Shown here one piece after another: positions 25,504-34,611 of a stretch of DNA of 64,000 nt (position 1 is its first letter; each line of letters begins with the position of its first letter). Under the pieces are notes generated by a model. It ran no database searches. It was not told the origin of the DNA and was given only the letters and a program-made list of their open reading frames with translations. The DNA comes from Hyphomicrobiaceae bacterium UBA7697 (GTDB lineage Bacteria > Pseudomonadota > Alphaproteobacteria > Rhizobiales > Methyloligellaceae), in NCBI GenBank assembly GCA_002482645.1, contig DLGJ01000005.1:394730-458729 (forward strand), read 5' to 3'. A program made the position numbers and the translations under genes.

Positions 25504-26616
25504 CTAGCTCGCGAGCCGGACGGTTTGCCCTTCGCGCAGGGATTCGTTCCCACGCACGACGACACGCTCACCTTCCTCGAGGCCGGACAGAACCTGCACC
25601 AGCCCGTCGAAAGCGAGGCCGATCTCGACCCGGCGCTCGGTGACGCCGATCTTGTCGCCCTGGTCCTTCAGGACCCACACGGTCACGCGCCCATCCGGAT
25701 AGCGGATCAGGGCATCGCGGCTGACCACCACGTCACGCCTGCCCGTGTCCAGCGCGACGAGAACGCGCGCGGACATGCCGGGTGTGATGGGAATGCCGTC
25801 GCGGGTCGGCAGGACGCGCAACGTGAAGGTCCTGGCGTCGGGGTCGCTCACGGGGATCAGCGCGCCGATCTTGGCCGGGATGTCTTCGCCGGGGAGGGTA
25901 TCGACTTCGAGCGAAACGTCGGCGCCCTCCAGAAGCCGCGCGTAATAGTCTTGCGGAACGGGAACGTCGACGCGGAAGTTCCTCATGGCCACGAGTTCGA
26001 AAACGGCCGTCCCGGGCGTCACCCATTGGCCGACTTCGACCATGCGCCTTGAAATGACGCCGTCGAAGGGCGCGGGCAATTTGTGGCGATCGAGAACGAC
26101 GGCGCGCCGTTTCTGTTCGGCGCGATAGCTATTTTGCGTCGCCGTGTCGATCTCGACTTCCGCTTCGCGGGCCTCCACCTCGTTCTGCGGCCCGTAATTG
26201 CGCTTGGCGAGACTTTCGGCGATGCGCAGGCGCCGTATCGCGTCCTTGACCTCACCGGCAGCTTGCGCGGCCTGCGCTTCGGCCTGTTCGTAGGCGGCCT
26301 CCTCGAGCTCCGGATCGAGCTCCAGCAGCAAGTCGCCCTTTTTGACGTGAGCGCCGCTGTCGAAATGAACCGCGCTGACAAGGCCCTCGACCGAGGCCGA
26401 GATCTGTGCGGCGTGCGGAGACGAGATCGTGCCCGATAGTTCGAGTTTCCGGATTATCGGCGATTGGCGAACGGTTTCGGTTTCGACCGGTGGGATCGGC
26501 TGGGCCTTGCCCGGCGTGGCGGCAAGGATCAATGCGGCGGTGCAAAGGCCCAGCGCGGTTGGACCCATTGCCGCCGTTCGGCGCTTATCGGAAAACATGA
26601 CTCCCGTGTCGGTCAA
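25504..26616 (-). CDS. Periplasmic adaptor (membrane fusion) subunit of RND efflux pump
   Basis: The 370-residue product has a signal peptide about residues 17-38 (GPTALGLCTAALILAATPGKAQ). Lipoyl half-motifs (GLVSAVHFDSGAHVKKGDLL and LPAPFDGVISRRMVEVGQWV) flank a helical hairpin rich in Ala/Glu. Beta-barrel and membrane-proximal domains follow (VALDTGRRDVVVSRDALI). It bridges the RND permease to an outer-membrane channel. The start could be ATG 26598, seven codons in. It is the first gene of a two-gene minus-strand operon. Confidence 0.85.
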   Translation of the reverse strand: MTDTGVMFSDKRRTAAMGPTALGLCTAALILAATPGKAQPIPPVETETVRQSPIIRKLELSGTISSPHAAQISASVEGLVSAVHFDSGAHVKKGDLLLELDPELEEAAYEQAEAQAAQAAGEVKDAIRRLRIAESLAKRNYGPQNEVEAREAEVEIDTATQNSYRAEQKRRAVVLDRHKLPAPFDGVISRRMVEVGQWVTPGTAVFELVAMRNFRVDVPVPQDYYARLLEGADVSLEVDTLPGEDIPAKIGALIPVSDPDARTFTLRVLPTRDGIPITPGMSARVLVALDTGRRDVVVSRDALIRYPDGRVTVWVLKDQGDKIGVTERRVEIGLAFDGLVQVLSGLEEGERVVVRGNESLREGQTVRLAS

Positions 26617-26991
26617 CTGCCTGCCTATCGAGCTCTTAGATTGGCACCGGGCCTCCGAGTCAATGCTAACCCAGGCACATCGTCCCAGACATTACGATGA
26701 GGAAAGGTCGAGCGGCCCAATCCGCCGGTTCCACCGGCAATTTAAGGATAGAGCGGGGAGGGCGCCAGACCGGCCAGTCCTCATGACCCGGATTTGACCG
26801 GTGGAGCGCTCGCTACGCCAGCCCTGTCCGGGCTTCATCGTTAATTCGGGCCGGTGAGTAGGGACGGCTCGCGCCCGTCTCGCGGTCGTCGATGGGCTCC
26901 TGGCCCAGCGCCAGGCAAGCGTGGCGCGGCACCTGTCCAGGCATAGGGCACCATGGGGGCCGGTCGTTGAGAATACCGTAGGAGGATGGAC
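26617..26991. other. Intergenic region, no gene found
   Basis: About 375 bp between the start of the efflux adaptor and the end of the GntR gene. No ORF with a ribosome site. It should hold the efflux operon promoter. A short CCTGGC/GCCAGG hairpin lies near 26900. Confidence 0.4.
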
Positions 26992-27720
26992 TTAAGGATT
27001 CAGGACCTTCAGCAGATCGCTACGGGCACTATCCAGATGCTCGATCATGCGCTTCTGCGCGAGAAGCGCGTCGCGCAACTCGATAGCGTCCAGGATCGCA
27101 CGGTGCTGACGATTATATTCCGCGATCGCCTCGGGCGTCAGAACGTCTTCCTTGATTGCCCCCCATTTGGGGTTCAGCCGGACGTGGTTGATTTGCCGGA
27201 AGACGTGAATCAGGAAGGGATTGCCGGACGCGCGGGCGAGGAGGAGATGAAACTCTCCATCGCATTTGGCAAAGGCGTCCTGGTCGCCGGTTGCCTCGGC
27301 ACTCGCCAAGAGTGCCTCGAGTTCTTCGATAGTCTGCGCATCCGCATGTTGAGCGGCCAGGCGCGCCGTAAAGGGCTCCACGGCGACACGCGCGTCGATG
27401 AGTTCCAAGGGGCTCAGCGCGCCGATAAAATCCACGGGCTTCTTGGCCGTGTCGGACAGCGTTCCGACGAACGTACCGCTGCCGAGGCGGCGTGAGACGA
27501 GGCCTTCCTTTTCGAGCTTGTCGAGGGCACGGCGTACGGTCGAACGCGCCGTGTTGAAATTCTCGGCAAGCTTGCGTTCCGGCGGGAGGCGTTCTCCTTC
27601 CGAGTACGCTCCGGTCTCGATCGCCCGCTGCAAATAGGCTGAGATCATCTTCACGCCGGATATCCGCTTCGTCTCGTGGGACGCGGGGTTATCGGGCTCG
27701 TCGGCTTGATACGGGTTCAC
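26992..27720 (-). CDS. GntR-family transcriptional regulator, FadR subfamily
   Basis: This 242-residue protein has an N-terminal winged helix (about 22-90; GERLPPERKLAENFNTARSTVRRALDKL) and a C-terminal FCD helical bundle with the metal-site histidines in context (CDGEFHLLLARASGN, EYNRQHRAILDAI, MIEHLDSA). FCD regulators usually sense small organic acids or amines. It is 560 bp upstream, in transcriptional terms, of nothing obvious; the next gene on its right is the end of gmaS. Control of the methylamine genes is possible but unsupported by an operator match. Confidence 0.85.
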   Translation of the reverse strand: MNPYQADEPDNPASHETKRISGVKMISAYLQRAIETGAYSEGERLPPERKLAENFNTARSTVRRALDKLEKEGLVSRRLGSGTFVGTLSDTAKKPVDFIGALSPLELIDARVAVEPFTARLAAQHADAQTIEELEALLASAEATGDQDAFAKCDGEFHLLLARASGNPFLIHVFRQINHVRLNPKWGAIKEDVLTPEAIAEYNRQHRAILDAIELRDALLAQKRMIEHLDSARSDLLKVLNP

Positions 27721-28279
27721 GGTGGCATCTCCTCGTTGCCGCCGTTCGGCGGCAGGCTCATCCTTATGCAGAGTCTAGCCGATAGGAGAGCGCTCGTTAT
27801 TACCCCTTTGTGCATATCTGCCGCTGGAAAGCCGGTAGTGCACAATGCCATCCGCTTTGGCGTGAGCGTCGCCGTGGAGCCGTCGCGCCCGGTAGTCCGT
27901 GACCTGTGCATGCCGGGATAGGCGCTCCCGGCCCTCGCTGGCTCGGATCGGCAGGACATCATCGACGGATACATGGCCAAGTCCATGTCCACGCACCTTC
28001 GGCGCCGCAAATAGGACTTCGAGATCGCCGGCCGGCCGTATCTTCCCCGACGAGGGATGAAGACTCGATGCCGTGAAGCCCAGGGTCGATCCACACCACG
28101 GCGGGAGCCATGCGCATACCGGGCTGCCCGGTGCGAGGACTCGTGCTCAGGTTCGCCCGGCTCACGAAGGTGGGTCCGTCCGCGTTATAGAAGTCCACGC
28201 CGCCGGGCCGGAGGCGGCACCTGGCCGCCTCCTCTCTTTTTGTCCGGGTCGCGGATCGGAGGTTCGGATATTTCCGCCA
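27721..28279. other. 560-bp region without a recognisable gene
   Basis: Short open frames exist on the minus strand (for example 27959-28198, reading MDFYNADGPTFVSRANLSTS, and 27775-27996 in another frame, reading GHVSVDDVLPIRASEGRERL). They could be pieces of one frameshifted gene. None has a ribosome site and I recognise no family. Confidence 0.35.
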
Positions 28280-29584
28280 CTAGCAGTCGAGCGTGTCCGC
28301 CCGTTCCCAACTCGTCATTTGCCGCGAAAACTCGTTCCAGTTCTTCATCTTCAACTTGACGTAGGCATTCACGAGTTCGTCGCCGAGCTCGCGCCGGAGC
28401 ATCGCCGAGCCATCCGTGGCCCGGAGAGCGTCAAGCAGATTGAGAGGCAGCTTCTTCGCGTCCGCGGGCAATTTGTGGCCCTCGGCATACATATCGATGT
28501 CGAGCGGAGCCCCGGGATCGGTTTTCTGCGCCATGCCGTCGAGGCCGGCGGCGAAAACGGCTGCCGGGAACAGATAGGCGTTCGTGGCCCCGTCCGCGAG
28601 GCGGAACTCGAAGCGCCCGCCGCCCGGCACACGGATCATATGTGTGCGGTTGTTACCGGCATAGGTCACCGTGTTCGGCGACCACGTGGCGCCCGACGTC
28701 GTTCTCGGCGCATTGATGCGCTTGTAGGAGTTCACCGTCGGGTTCGTGATCGAGCAGATGGCGTCGGCATGGTCGATCAGGCCGCCGATAAAGTGATAGG
28801 CATCCTTGGACAAGCCCAAGGCGTCGTTCTTGTCGGCGAAGAGGTTCTTGTCGCCCTGCCACATGGAAATGTGCATGTGGCAGCCGTTTCCGGTCAAATG
28901 GCTGAACGGCTTCGGCATGAAGGTGGCGCGAAGGCCGTGGCTCTCCGCGATGGTCTTGGTCATATATTTGAAGAAGACCATGCGGTCGGCCGTCTTGAGT
29001 GCGTCGTCGAAGTCCCAGTTCATTTCGAACTGACCGTTGGCGTCTTCGTGGTCGTTCTGATAGGGGCCCCAGCCGAGCTCGATCATGCTGTCGCAGATCT
29101 CTCTGACGACATCGAAGCGGCGCATCAAAGCGGACTGGTCGTAACAAGGTTTGGACTGCGTGTCCGCCGGGTCGCTCAATGCCTCGCCGTCCGTGCTGAC
29201 GAGGAAGTATTCGCACTCCACGCCGCTCTTCAAGGTGTACCCGGAGTCCTCGGCTTTCTTCAGCATGCGCTTAAGCGCGTTGCGCGGCGCCTGTTCCACG
29301 GGCTTGCCGTGCATGTAGGGATCCGCCGCCAGCCAGCCCACTTCGGGCTTCCACGGAAGTTGAATAAGGCTTTCGGGATCGGGTATCGCCAGCATGTCGG
29401 GATCGGCCGGCGTCATGTCGAGCCAGCTCGCAAAGCCCGCGAATCCCGCGCCGTCCTCGGCCATGCCGGCAATGGCGCTGGCGGGCGCCAGTTTCGCGCG
29501 CAACGTTCCGAACAAATCGACAAACGAAATCAGAAAATACTTGATGCCCCGGTCGCGGGCCTCAGCTGCAAGATCAATCGCCAT
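28280..29584 (-). CDS. gmaS: Gamma-glutamylmethylamide synthetase
   Basis: I choose ATG 29584 (434 residues) because AAGGGGAC precedes it by 5 bp; a TTG 15 bp upstream is unlikely. It is a glutamine synthetase superfamily enzyme that ligates methylamine to glutamate with ATP, the first step of the N-methylglutamate pathway in the cytoplasm. Visible motifs: SGVECEYFLV and FEMNWDFDDA (metal/glutamate), FMPKPFSHLTGNGCHMHISM, NSYKRIN, RFEFRLADGATNAYLFPAAV. Position directly behind mgsABC on the same strand, 61 bp after mgsC, separates it from the GlnT-like paralogue at 10.4 kb and supports the name. Confidence 0.9.
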   Translation of the reverse strand: MAIDLAAEARDRGIKYFLISFVDLFGTLRAKLAPASAIAGMAEDGAGFAGFASWLDMTPADPDMLAIPDPESLIQLPWKPEVGWLAADPYMHGKPVEQAPRNALKRMLKKAEDSGYTLKSGVECEYFLVSTDGEALSDPADTQSKPCYDQSALMRRFDVVREICDSMIELGWGPYQNDHEDANGQFEMNWDFDDALKTADRMVFFKYMTKTIAESHGLRATFMPKPFSHLTGNGCHMHISMWQGDKNLFADKNDALGLSKDAYHFIGGLIDHADAICSITNPTVNSYKRINAPRTTSGATWSPNTVTYAGNNRTHMIRVPGGGRFEFRLADGATNAYLFPAAVFAAGLDGMAQKTDPGAPLDIDMYAEGHKLPADAKKLPLNLLDALRATDGSAMLRRELGDELVNAYVKLKMKNWNEFSRQMTSWERADTLDC

Positions 29585-29606
29585 TTTTGTCCCCTTCAAA
29601 ATGAAA

Positions 29607-29630
29607 CGAGGCCCGCGATCGCGAGCCTCG
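29607..29630. promoter_or_regulatory. Stem-loop between mgsC and gmaS
   Basis: CGAGGC (29607-29612) pairs with GCCTCG (29625-29630) around a self-complementary CGCGATCGCG core. There is no U-run, so an mRNA processing or stability element within the mgs-gmaS transcript is more likely than a terminator. Confidence 0.45.
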
Positions 29631-29645
29631 ATGTGTTCGCTCGAT

Positions 29646-30971
29646 TTATGCGCCGGTCAGTCCCGGGACCCATTGCGTGCCTGCCAGAGGCACCTGCGCC
29701 ATGGCCGCGGCCTCGACGGTGAGGGCCACCAGATCCTCGGGCTCGAGGTTGTGCACATGGCTCTTGCCGCAGGCCCGCGCGATGGTCTGGGCTTCGAGCG
29801 TCAAGACGGCCAGGTAGTTGGCCAGCCGGCGTCCGCCGAGCTCGGGATCGAGACGGACGGAGAGCTCCGGGTTCTGGGTGTTGATGCCCGCGGGGCATTT
29901 GCCCTCGTGCCAATCGTCATAGGCCCCGGCCGTGGTTCCTAGCTTGCGATACTCTTCTTCGAGAGCCGGGTCGTTGTCGCCGATGGCGGCAAGGGCAGCC
30001 GTTCCGATCGCCACCGCGTCGGCACCGAGCGCGAGGGCTTTGGCCACGTCGGCGCCGGTCCGGATGCCTCCGGAGACGATCAGCTGAACCTTGCGGTGCA
30101 TGCCGAGGTCTTGGAGGGCCTGAACGGCCGGGCGGATCGCGCTGAGAAGCGGCAGGCCGATATGCTCGATGAACACCTCTTGCGTCGCGGCGGTGCCGCC
30201 CTGCATGCCATCGAGAACCACGACATCCGCGCCCGACTTCACGGCCAGAGCCGTGTCGTAATACGGACGGGATGCGCCGACTTTAATATAGATGGGCTTC
30301 TGCCAGTCGGTGATCTCGCGCAGCTCCTGGATCTTGATCTCGAGATCGTCGGGACCGGTCCAGTCGGGGTGGCGGCAGGCGGAGCGTTGGTCGATGCCCT
30401 TCGGCAAGGTCCGCATGTGGGCCACGCGGTCGGAAATCTTCTGACCGAGCAGCATGCCGCCGCCGCCGGGCTTGGCGCCCTGTCCGATGACCACCTCGAT
30501 CGCGTCGGCGCGGCGCAAATCGTCCGGGTTCATGCCGTAGCGCGAGGGCAGCAACTGATAGACGAGGATGGAGGAGTGTCCGCGTTCCTCCTCGGTCATG
30601 CCGCCGTCACCGGTGGTCGTCGACGTCCCCATCTTGCTGGCGCCGCGTCCGAGCGACTCTTTCGCTTGCGCCGACAAAGAGCCGAAGCTCATGCCCGCAA
30701 TCGTGACGGGAATTTTGAGATGGATCGGCTTCTCCGCGAAGCGCGTTCCGAGCCAGACATCGGTCGAGCATTTCTCGCGGTAGCCTTCGAGCGGATAGCG
30801 GCTCATCGAGGCGCCGAGAAAGAGCAAGTCGTCGAAGTTCGGCACCTTGCGCTTGGCGCCGCCGCCACGGATATCGTAGATGCCGCTCGCCGCCGCCCGC
30901 CGGATTTCCGAGAGCGTGTAGTCGTCGAACGTCGCGGATTTGCGCGGTGTCGTGATCGGTGTGGCGTCCAT
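29646..30971 (-). CDS. mgsC: N-methylglutamate synthase, FMN-binding glutamate-synthase-like subunit
   Basis: This 441-residue protein corresponds to the FMN/iron-sulfur domain of glutamate synthase large subunit. Motifs: IAGMSFGSLSAQAKESLGRG, TGDGGMTEEERGHSS, IGQGAKPGGGGMLLG, DVVVLDGMQGGTAATQ and VSGGIRTGADVAKALALGAD (FMN phosphate site), then GKCPAGINTQNPEL. With mgsA and mgsB it transfers the methylamino group of gamma-glutamylmethylamide to 2-oxoglutarate to form N-methylglutamate. Its ATG overlaps the mgsB stop by one base (TAATG), indicating translational coupling. Confidence 0.92.
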   Translation of the reverse strand: MDATPITTPRKSATFDDYTLSEIRRAAASGIYDIRGGGAKRKVPNFDDLLFLGASMSRYPLEGYREKCSTDVWLGTRFAEKPIHLKIPVTIAGMSFGSLSAQAKESLGRGASKMGTSTTTGDGGMTEEERGHSSILVYQLLPSRYGMNPDDLRRADAIEVVIGQGAKPGGGGMLLGQKISDRVAHMRTLPKGIDQRSACRHPDWTGPDDLEIKIQELREITDWQKPIYIKVGASRPYYDTALAVKSGADVVVLDGMQGGTAATQEVFIEHIGLPLLSAIRPAVQALQDLGMHRKVQLIVSGGIRTGADVAKALALGADAVAIGTAALAAIGDNDPALEEEYRKLGTTAGAYDDWHEGKCPAGINTQNPELSVRLDPELGGRRLANYLAVLTLEAQTIARACGKSHVHNLEPEDLVALTVEAAAMAQVPLAGTQWVPGLTGA

Positions 30972-31660
30972 TAGTAGTCTCCCGCGTGATCGACGTTGAA
31001 GTTGTAGAGTTTCCGTGCCGACCCGTAGCGCTTGAACTCGCTGGGATCGATTTGGCCGTTGATGCCGGCCCGGGTCAGGATGTCGTGCACGGCGGCCTTA
31101 TGCTCGTCGCGCATCTCCTTCTCGATGCAGTCCGCGCCGAGGCTCTTGACGCCGCCCCGCACGAAGAGCCGGGCCTCGTAGATGGAGTCGCCGAGCGCGT
31201 CGCCCGCGTCGCCGAACACCACGAGGTTCCCGGCCTGGGCCATGAACGCACTCATATGGCCGACCGAGCCCTTCACCACGATGTCGATCCCCTTCATGGA
31301 GATGCCGCAACGTGACGAGGCGTTGCCGTCGATGCGCAGCAGGCCGCCACGGCCGGTCGCGCCGGCCGCCTGACTGGCGTCGCCGCTGACATGCACGAAG
31401 CCGCTCATCATATTCTCGGCCACGCCGACGCCGGCGCTCCCGCGGATTTGCACGGTGGCCAGCTTGTTCATGCCGGCGCAGTAATAGCCGACAGGTCCGT
31501 TGACCTCTACCGTCAGCGGGGCGTCGAGCCCAGCGGCGATCGCATGCCCGCCCGCCGGATTGTCGATGACCCAATGGGTTTCGTTCGTATCTTTGGGGAG
31601 CTTGTGCAGTGCCCCGTTCAGTTCCCTAAGCGGCGTAACGCCGAGATCGATTTCAGGCAT
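30971..31660 (-). CDS. mgsB: N-methylglutamate synthase, GXGXG-domain subunit
   Basis: The 229-residue product starts at ATG 31660, 2 bp after the mgsA stop. It is the free-standing version of the glutamate synthase GXGXG beta-helix domain, with repeating Gly-rich turns (NGPVGYYCAGMNKLATVQIR, GFVHVSGDASQAAGATGRGG, VFGDAGDALGDSIYEARLFV). This domain is structural and holds the amidotransferase and FMN domains together. It is coupled to mgsC at the stop/start overlap. Confidence 0.92.
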   Translation of the reverse strand: MPEIDLGVTPLRELNGALHKLPKDTNETHWVIDNPAGGHAIAAGLDAPLTVEVNGPVGYYCAGMNKLATVQIRGSAGVGVAENMMSGFVHVSGDASQAAGATGRGGLLRIDGNASSRCGISMKGIDIVVKGSVGHMSAFMAQAGNLVVFGDAGDALGDSIYEARLFVRGGVKSLGADCIEKEMRDEHKAAVHDILTRAGINGQIDPSEFKRYGSARKLYNFNVDHAGDY

Positions 31661-31662
31661 AC

Positions 31663-32553
31663 TTAGCGCTCCCAAAAGTAGACGGTGGCGGGTTCCGGTT
31701 CCCAGACATGTGCCTGTCCAATGCCGGGCAGGTCCGCCAGCACCCGGTATTCGGAGCCGAAGGCCACGTATTGGTCGGTTTCGGCCATGACGGCGGGCTT
31801 GCAGGCGATGCCGTCGCGAAGCACGCCGAACCCGTTCTCGGTTCCGACCACGAAGGTGTAGAAGCCGTCGAGGTCTTCGAGCCCCACTTCCAGCGCATCG
31901 CCCAAGGACAGGCCTTCCTGCATGCGCCAGGTGAGATAACCGGCGGCCACTTCGGTATCGTTCTGGGTTTCGAACGTCATGCCTTCGCGGCGCAAAGAGC
32001 GGCGAAGGTTGTTGTGATTGGAAAGCGACCCGTTGTGGACCAGGCACTGATCCTTGCCGGTGGAGTAGGGATGGGCGCCGTCGGTCGTCACGGCCGATTC
32101 CGTCGCCATGCGAGTATGACCGATCGCGTGCGTGCCACTCATCGTGGACAGCCCAAAGCGCGCCGCGACGTCCGCCGGCAGGCCCACTTCCTTGAAGATC
32201 TCCATCCGCGTACCGCGGCCGACGACTTCGGTGTCCGGGCTCTCTTCGTCGAGCCACGCGTCCAACCGGGCCGTGTCTTCGGTCGGTACCGAGACGACCG
32301 CATGATTGTCATGCAGCGCCGCTTCGGCCCCCGAGAATGCCTTCTTGATATCCGCGACCGTCTCTTCGATCGCCTCGGCCGAGGCGCCGCGCAAAGTGAC
32401 CTTGGTCTGGCCCGCCACGCCAGCGCCGTAGACGGCAAAGCCCGCGCTGTCGGGGCCGCGCTCCGTCATCTTCTCAAGCATCCCCGCCGTCAGGCGGCCG
32501 AGCTCGGGCTCGAGAGCGGGATCCTTAATAAACAGTCCAACAATGCCACACAT
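31663..32553 (-). CDS. mgsA: N-methylglutamate synthase, class II amidotransferase subunit
   Basis: The 296-residue protein begins MCGIVGLF, so Cys2 is the catalytic nucleophile after Met removal. Further class II amidotransferase motifs: RGPDSAGFAVY, HTRMATESAV, HNGSLSNHNNLRR and NDTEVAAGYL. It releases the methylamine group from gamma-glutamylmethylamide for mgsC. It is the first gene of the mgsABC-gmaS operon, with GGAGC upstream and paired palindromes about 70-90 bp upstream of the start. Confidence 0.92.
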   Translation of the reverse strand: MCGIVGLFIKDPALEPELGRLTAGMLEKMTERGPDSAGFAVYGAGVAGQTKVTLRGASAEAIEETVADIKKAFSGAEAALHDNHAVVSVPTEDTARLDAWLDEESPDTEVVGRGTRMEIFKEVGLPADVAARFGLSTMSGTHAIGHTRMATESAVTTDGAHPYSTGKDQCLVHNGSLSNHNNLRRSLRREGMTFETQNDTEVAAGYLTWRMQEGLSLGDALEVGLEDLDGFYTFVVGTENGFGVLRDGIACKPAVMAETDQYVAFGSEYRVLADLPGIGQAHVWEPEPATVYFWER

Positions 32554-32620
32554 GTCATTGAGCTCCAGGTTTCAACGCCAGGCAGAATGCGACAAAGCGC
32601 CCGACGTCGTCAACCTAGAA

Positions 32621-32646
32621 GAAATATTATTTCCTACCAGGAAATA
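32621..32646. promoter_or_regulatory. Overlapping palindromes upstream of mgsA, candidate operator
   Basis: GAAATA-T-TATTTC (32621-32633) and TATTTCCT-ACC-AGGAAATA (32628-32646) share a half-site, giving three TATTTC-type half-sites in 26 bp. They lie just upstream of a TTGACG hexamer that could be the -35 of the mgs promoter. The adjacent XRE-cupin regulator is the obvious candidate to bind them. Confidence 0.55.
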
Positions 32647-32668
32647 TAGCGGTGTGTGGCGGGTGACC

Positions 32669-33382
32669 TTATTGGCGGGGATAGATGATGATTGAGAGGT
32701 AAGTCATTGGCGTCACGACCAGTTCATCGGGGCCGTGCAGGGCGGCCGCGTCGAAGAAAAGGGAATCGCCGGGCGACAAGGGGTAGAGCTTATCGGCGTG
32801 GCGATAGATCACCTTGCCGGACAGCATGTAGATGAACTCCATCCCATTGTGCTGGAATTGGGTGTAGGTGCTGGCATCCGTGCTGAGCCGGATCAGATAG
32901 GGCTCGACGACGATATCGCCGGACAGAGTATGCCCCAGCAGCTCATAGTGGTGGCCCGCTTTGGTTCCGCGCCGTTCGATGCGCACGCCCTGGCCGGCAG
33001 GCACGAACGAGCAATCCCGCCGTTCTTCGAACTCCGCGAAGAAGCTGGTCATGGGCACGTGCAAGGCCTCCGCCAGGCATCGCAGGGTCGAGAGAGACGG
33101 CGAGGTTCCGCCATTTTCGATTTTGGACAGCATCCCTGGGGACAGGCCGGCCTGCGCGGCGAGGTCGGTCGCGGTGAGTTGCAAACGCTGCCGCAGCGTA
33201 CGGACGCGGCGGCCGATCGACACTTCGAGATTGATGTCGGTCGAAGGAGCGTTGGAGCCGGTAATGTAGGATTCCGTCTCTGTCGCGTCCTCCGGCTTGC
33301 CGTTCTTGTCGCCGCTCGTCACGGCATCGTCCCGCACCCGCGTCCGGGCGCGAAGTTTTTTTGTGGTCAACCGAGGTGCCAT
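32669..33382 (-). CDS. XRE-family regulator with C-terminal cupin domain
   Basis: In this 237-residue protein, residues 1-50 are basic and disordered. An XRE helix-turn-helix follows (about 55-110; RTLRQRLQLTATDLAAQAGL, SKIENGGTSPSLSTLRCLAE), then a cupin barrel (about 150-235; HNGMEFIYMLSGKVIYRH, LSPGDSLFFDAAALHGPDE). This architecture is common among regulators of amine and amino acid catabolism. It lies immediately upstream of mgsA on the same strand with 115 bp between, so it may regulate mgsABC-gmaS and be partly co-transcribed with it. Confidence 0.85.
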   Translation of the reverse strand: MAPRLTTKKLRARTRVRDDAVTSGDKNGKPEDATETESYITGSNAPSTDINLEVSIGRRVRTLRQRLQLTATDLAAQAGLSPGMLSKIENGGTSPSLSTLRCLAEALHVPMTSFFAEFEERRDCSFVPAGQGVRIERRGTKAGHHYELLGHTLSGDIVVEPYLIRLSTDASTYTQFQHNGMEFIYMLSGKVIYRHADKLYPLSPGDSLFFDAAALHGPDELVVTPMTYLSIIIYPRQ

Positions 33383-33467
33383 CGCCTCCTCACTTCAGGC
33401 CTTCTACGAAAAGTTGTTTCATTGGCGGAAAGAAGCCTAGCACCAACGGTTTCGCGCGCGCGACCAT

Positions 33468-34424
33468 TTACGTCCGTGCTCTTGTGTGGCTAGGCGGTTC
33501 GCCGAAAGTCTTGGTATAGGCACGCGAAAATTGGCTGGCCGACGAGAAGCCGGTCGCGAGCGCGACATCCAGCACGGGAAGCGAGGTCTCGCGCAGGAGG
33601 TGGCGCGCCCGTTCCAGGCGTAACCATAGGTAATGCCGGTGAATGCCGTGCCCGACATATTCGTGAAAAAGTCGCTCGAGTTGACGGAGAGAGATTCCCG
33701 CTTCGAACGCAAGTTCGTCGCGCGGGACCGTATGTTCCAGATTCATCTCCATCACGCCCAGTACGCGGAGCACCTTCTCGTCGGCGATACCCAGCCGGTA
33801 GCGAAGGTCGAGGCGCTGGGGCCCGTAGCCCTCGCGGATATGCGTGTGCAGAAACCAGTCGCCGACCGCCGCCGCGAGCTGGCGGCCATGGTCGCGTTCG
33901 ATCAACGCGACCATCATGTCGAGGGCCGAAATACCGCCTGAACAGGTGATGCGGCTTCCGTCGATCTCGAACAGCGAGGGCACGACGGCCACATGGGGAA
34001 AGGCCTCCCGGAAGGCGGGCAGATGCTCCCAGTGGAGCGTCGCGCGGTGATTGTCGAGGAGCCCGGCGCGGGCCAGGATGAAGGGGCCTCCCGAAATGCC
34101 GCCGAGGACCGCTCCCTTCCTGGCAAGCCGCCGCAGCCACGAAAAGGTCGAGCGATCGGTGAAGGTCGCGGGATTTCCTCCCGCGCACACGAACACGATA
34201 TCCGCGCTGCGTTCCGTGCGCGTCCCGCAATCGGGGATGACCGCAACGCCGTTCGATGCCGTGACCGGCTCCCCGGACGGAGCCGCATGCCACCAGCGAT
34301 AGAGCGTTCGTTCAGACAACAGATTGGCCGCGCGCAAGGGTTCGATCGCGGCCGTATAGGACATGAGCGCGAAACCTGGGACGAGCATGAAGCCGACGGT
34401 CAGACAAGGCGTGTCAACGGCCAT
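33468..34424 (-). CDS. GlxA-family transcriptional regulator (DJ-1/PfpI-like + AraC HTH)
   Basis: The 318-residue product carries an N-terminal DJ-1/PfpI-type domain (about 8-190; FMLVPGFALMSYTAAIEPLR, GISGGPFILARAGLL) and a C-terminal AraC HTH (about 215-315; DELAFEAGISLRQLERLFHE, VALATGFSSASQFSRAYTKT). GlxA-type regulators such as GbdR, SouR and CdhR control betaine, sarcosine and carnitine use. Here it is divergent from the sarcosine-oxidase-like mgdABCD operon with 187 bp between, which makes it the likely activator of mgd genes. Confidence 0.87.
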   Translation of the reverse strand: MAVDTPCLTVGFMLVPGFALMSYTAAIEPLRAANLLSERTLYRWWHAAPSGEPVTASNGVAVIPDCGTRTERSADIVFVCAGGNPATFTDRSTFSWLRRLARKGAVLGGISGGPFILARAGLLDNHRATLHWEHLPAFREAFPHVAVVPSLFEIDGSRITCSGGISALDMMVALIERDHGRQLAAAVGDWFLHTHIREGYGPQRLDLRYRLGIADEKVLRVLGVMEMNLEHTVPRDELAFEAGISLRQLERLFHEYVGHGIHRHYLWLRLERARHLLRETSLPVLDVALATGFSSASQFSRAYTKTFGEPPSHTRART

Positions 34425-34611
34425 TCGAACTCGTTCCCGTCAGGCGACGAGCCGCCGGCGCAAAGCCGCTCGTGCGGACCGATTCAATACGGCGTACACG
34501 GAGCCCAACAAACTGCGCGCGGGGCTATCCCTAAAGTCGTAATCCTTCATAGGCGTAAAAAATCAAATATACGTCGCAAAATGTCAACCATTTCGGGAGC
34601 GGCCGCGCAGT

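Noticed and set aside
28073..29722. 549-codon open frame on the plus strand
   Set aside because: Antisense to gmaS, which is certain from motifs and context.
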